64,000 nucleotides of DNA, from assembly GCA_036172665.1 (NCBI GenBank), contig CM069872.1, positions 25,920,001-25,984,000 of the forward strand, in the 5' to 3' direction. The notes under the pieces were generated by a model. The model was not told where the DNA came from. It searched no databases and saw only the letters and a program-made list of their open reading frames with translations. Positions 62,177-64,000 of the stretch are shown here, in pieces. Position 1 is the stretch's first letter, and every line of letters begins with the position of its first letter. The stretch comes from Prosopocoilus inquinatus. Lineage: Eukaryota; Arthropoda; Insecta; Coleoptera; Lucanidae. Made by a program: the position numbers and the translations under genes.

Positions 62177-64000
62177 GAAATGTTCGGACGCAGCAGCAGC
62201 TGGAAATAGTTTTAAACGAAACAACACATATTAGCGTTGTTCCTGTGATGTAACTAATCGATCCTTACTCATATATCATGTTATATGACGTTTGGACGGA
62301 CTCCAGTAACTCTGATGAGAGATACAAAGTTTTTGGACGCAGCAGGAGCTAGAAATAGTTTTAAACGAAACAACACGTATTAGTGTTGTTCCTGTGCTGT
62401 ATCTAATCGATCCTTACTTATCTATCATGTTATTTGACGTTTCGATGGACTCCAGTAACTCTGATGTGAGATACGACGTTTTCGGACGCAGCAGAAGCTG
62501 GAAATAGTTTTAAACGAAACAACACGTATTAGCGTTGTTCCTGTGATGTATCTAATCGATCCTTACTCATCTATCATGTTATTTGACGTTTGGACGGACT
62601 CCAGTAACTCTGATGTGAGATACAATGTTATCGGACGCAGCAGAAGCTGGAAATAGTTTTGAACGAAACAACACGTATTAGCGTTGTTCCTGTGATGTAT
62701 CTAAACGATCCTTACTTATCTAACATGTTATTTGACGTTTGGATGGACTCCAGTAAGTCTGATGTGAGATACAAAGTTATCGGACGCAGCAGAAGCTGGA
62801 AATAGTTTTGAACGAAACGACACGTATTAGCGTTGTTCCTGTGATGTATCTAAACGATCCTTACTTATCTAACATGTTATTTGACGTTTGGATGGACTCC
62901 AGTAAGTCTGATGTGAGTTACAAAGTTTTTGGACGCAGCAGGAGCTAGAAATAGTTTTAAACGAAACAACACGTATTAGCGTTGTTCCTGTGCTGTATCT
63001 AATCGATCTTTACTTATCTATCATGTTATTTGACGTTTCGATGGACTCCAGTAACTCTGATGTGAGATACGACGTTTTCGGACGCAGCAGAAGCTGGAAA
63101 TAGTTTTAAACGAAACAACACGTATTAGCGTTGTTCCTGTGATGTATCTAATCGATCCTTACTCATCTATCATGTTATTTGACGTTTGGATGGACTCCAG
63201 TAACTCTGATGTGAGATACGAAATGTTCGGACGCAGCAGCAGCTGGAAATAGTTTTAAACGAAACAACACATATTAGCGTTGTTCCTGTGATGTAACTAA
63301 TCGATCCTTACTCATATATCATGTTATTTGACGTTTGGACGGACTCCAGTAACTCTGATGAGAGATACAAAGTTTTTGGACGCAGCAGGAGCTAGAAATA
63401 GTTTTAAACGAAACAACACGTATTAGTGTTGTTCCTGTGCTGTATCTAATCGATCCTTACTTATCTATCATGTTATTTGACGTTTCGATGGACTCCAGTA
63501 ACTCTGATGTGAGATACGACGTTTTCGGACGCAGCAGAAGCTGGAAATAGTTTTAAACGAAACAACACGTATTAGCGTTGTTCCTGTGATGTATCTAATC
63601 GATCCTTACTCATCTATCATGTTATTTGACGTTTGGACGGACTCCAGTAACTCTGATGTGAGATACAATGTTATCGGACGCAGCAGAAGCTGGAAATAGT
63701 TTTGAACGAAACAACACGTATTAGCGTTGTTCCTGTGATGTATCTAAACGATCCTTACTTATCTAACATGTTATTTGACGTTTGGATGGACTCCAGTAAG
63801 TCTGATGTGAGATACAAAGTTATCGGACGCAGCAGAAGCTGGAAATAGTTTTGAACGAAACGACACGTATTAGCGTTGTTCCTGTGATGTATCTAAACGA
63901 TCCTTACTTATCTAACATGTTATTTGACGTTTGGATGGACTCCAGTAAGTCTGATGTGAGTTACAAAGTTTTTGGACGCAGCAGGAGCTAGAAATAGTTT
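62177..64000 (+). repeat. Seven-monomer HOR inside copy 2, truncated by the window end
   Basis: GAAATG marks at 62177 and 63220 are 1043 bp apart and match those at 55211 and 56254. The second unit is cut by the window after about 5.2 monomers. Confidence 0.85.

Larger units (their letters stand above)
1..64000 (+). repeat. 149-bp satellite DNA array, about 430 monomers, all head to tail
   Basis: The mark GCTGGAAATAG (or GCTAGAAATAG) recurs every 149 bases, for example at 5, 154, 303 and 452. The distance from the first to the last GAAATAG (ends 15 and 63997) equals 430 periods once four length changes are added back: -1 near 10417, -13 at 15011, -37 at 53162 and -37 at 60128. Monomers share an invariant skeleton (GAAATAG, AACAAC...GTTGTT, GATCC, ATGTTAT, GACTCCAGTA, GGACGCAG) and differ at a limited set of linked positions. 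No unique sequence, gene or transposon interrupts the array. A block this long, homogeneous and internally higher-ordered is typical of eukaryotic centromeric or pericentromeric heterochromatin. The chromosomal location and species are not shown by the sequence. Confidence 0.98.
58561..64000 (+). repeat. 47-monomer segment, copy 2 (runs off the right edge)
   Basis: This is collinear with 51595-57034 at offset 6966 to the last base of the window. Isolated differences from copy 1 include TTTTGAACAAAAC near 60725 and TTATATGACG near 62281. It contains the second micro-inversion at 60129-60184 and seven-monomer units marked by GAAATG at 62177 and 63220. Near-identity over at least 5.4 kb indicates that the duplication is recent compared with divergence among monomers. 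Confidence 0.9.

Noticed and set aside
1..64000. CRISPR array
   Set aside because: CRISPR repeats of 20-50 bp separate unique spacers. Here the whole 149-bp period is repeated with no unique spacers and no cas genes.
1..64000. Transposon-derived array or an inserted mobile element
   Set aside because: No terminal inverted repeats, transposase or reverse-transcriptase frames, poly-A tracts or target-site duplications are present. Every marker fits the monomer register, leaving no room for an insertion.
1..64000. Telomeric or ribosomal repeats
   Set aside because: No short G-rich telomeric units and no rRNA-like conserved stretches occur. The repeated unit is 149 bp with mixed composition.
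1..64000. Tandem duplications as assembly errors
   Set aside because: Copies of each HOR carry private single-base differences, and HOR copies differ in unit number and flanks, so simple contig duplication does not explain them. Copy numbers could still be wrong in a short-read assembly; long reads spanning 7-10 kb would test this.

Overview
The whole window is one uninterrupted head-to-tail satellite DNA array with a 149-bp monomer. Every monomer is in the same orientation. I found no protein-coding gene, RNA gene, transposon, CRISPR array or unique-sequence stretch. The recurring mark GAAATAG ends at base 15 and at base 63997. Once four length changes (-1, -13, -37 and -37 bp) are added back, that distance is exactly 430 x 149 bp, so the register is held across the entire 64 kb. 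Sixty-four kb of unbroken tandem repeat with higher-order structure points to a eukaryotic constitutive-heterochromatin block, centromeric or pericentromeric. I cannot name the species. One hand-counted monomer is about 41% G+C with 10 CpG where about 6 are expected, which argues against a strongly CpG-depleted genome such as a mammal's and fits many invertebrates. That is an inference only.

The array is a patchwork of nested higher-order repeats (HORs), recognisable from linked single-base variants within monomers. From the left: 1-320 is two leading monomers. Block A (321-7404) contains one copy of a 33-monomer (4917-bp) unit at 1025-5941, then part of a 16-monomer unit. A mosaic with short local duplications (5-, 6- and 12/13-monomer spacings) fills 7405-17274. 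17275-17850 copies part of block A and ends in a chimeric monomer. Block A' (from 18038) repeats block A, but here the 33-monomer unit is present twice in tandem (18742-23658 and 23659-28575). A 16-monomer (2384-bp) HOR with 17-monomer variants runs to about 39.96 kb. A second mosaic (39.96-48.37 kb) includes a 7-monomer duplication. A 9-monomer duplication occupies 48.37-51.06 kb. The right end is a 6966-bp (47-monomer) segment present twice, at 51595-57034 and 58561-64000. It contains 7-monomer (1043-bp) HORs and a 56-bp micro-inversion that was copied with it.

The most distinctive observations are the micro-inversion carried in both copies of the 6966-bp duplication, the coexistence of at least four HOR periods in one array, the strict 149-bp register (close to nucleosomal DNA length), and a nearly invariant short inverted repeat (AACAAC-N10-GTTGTT) in each monomer. 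Short open frames of 61-69 codons recur but are by-products of the repeat: 149 is not a multiple of 3, and every monomer carries stops.
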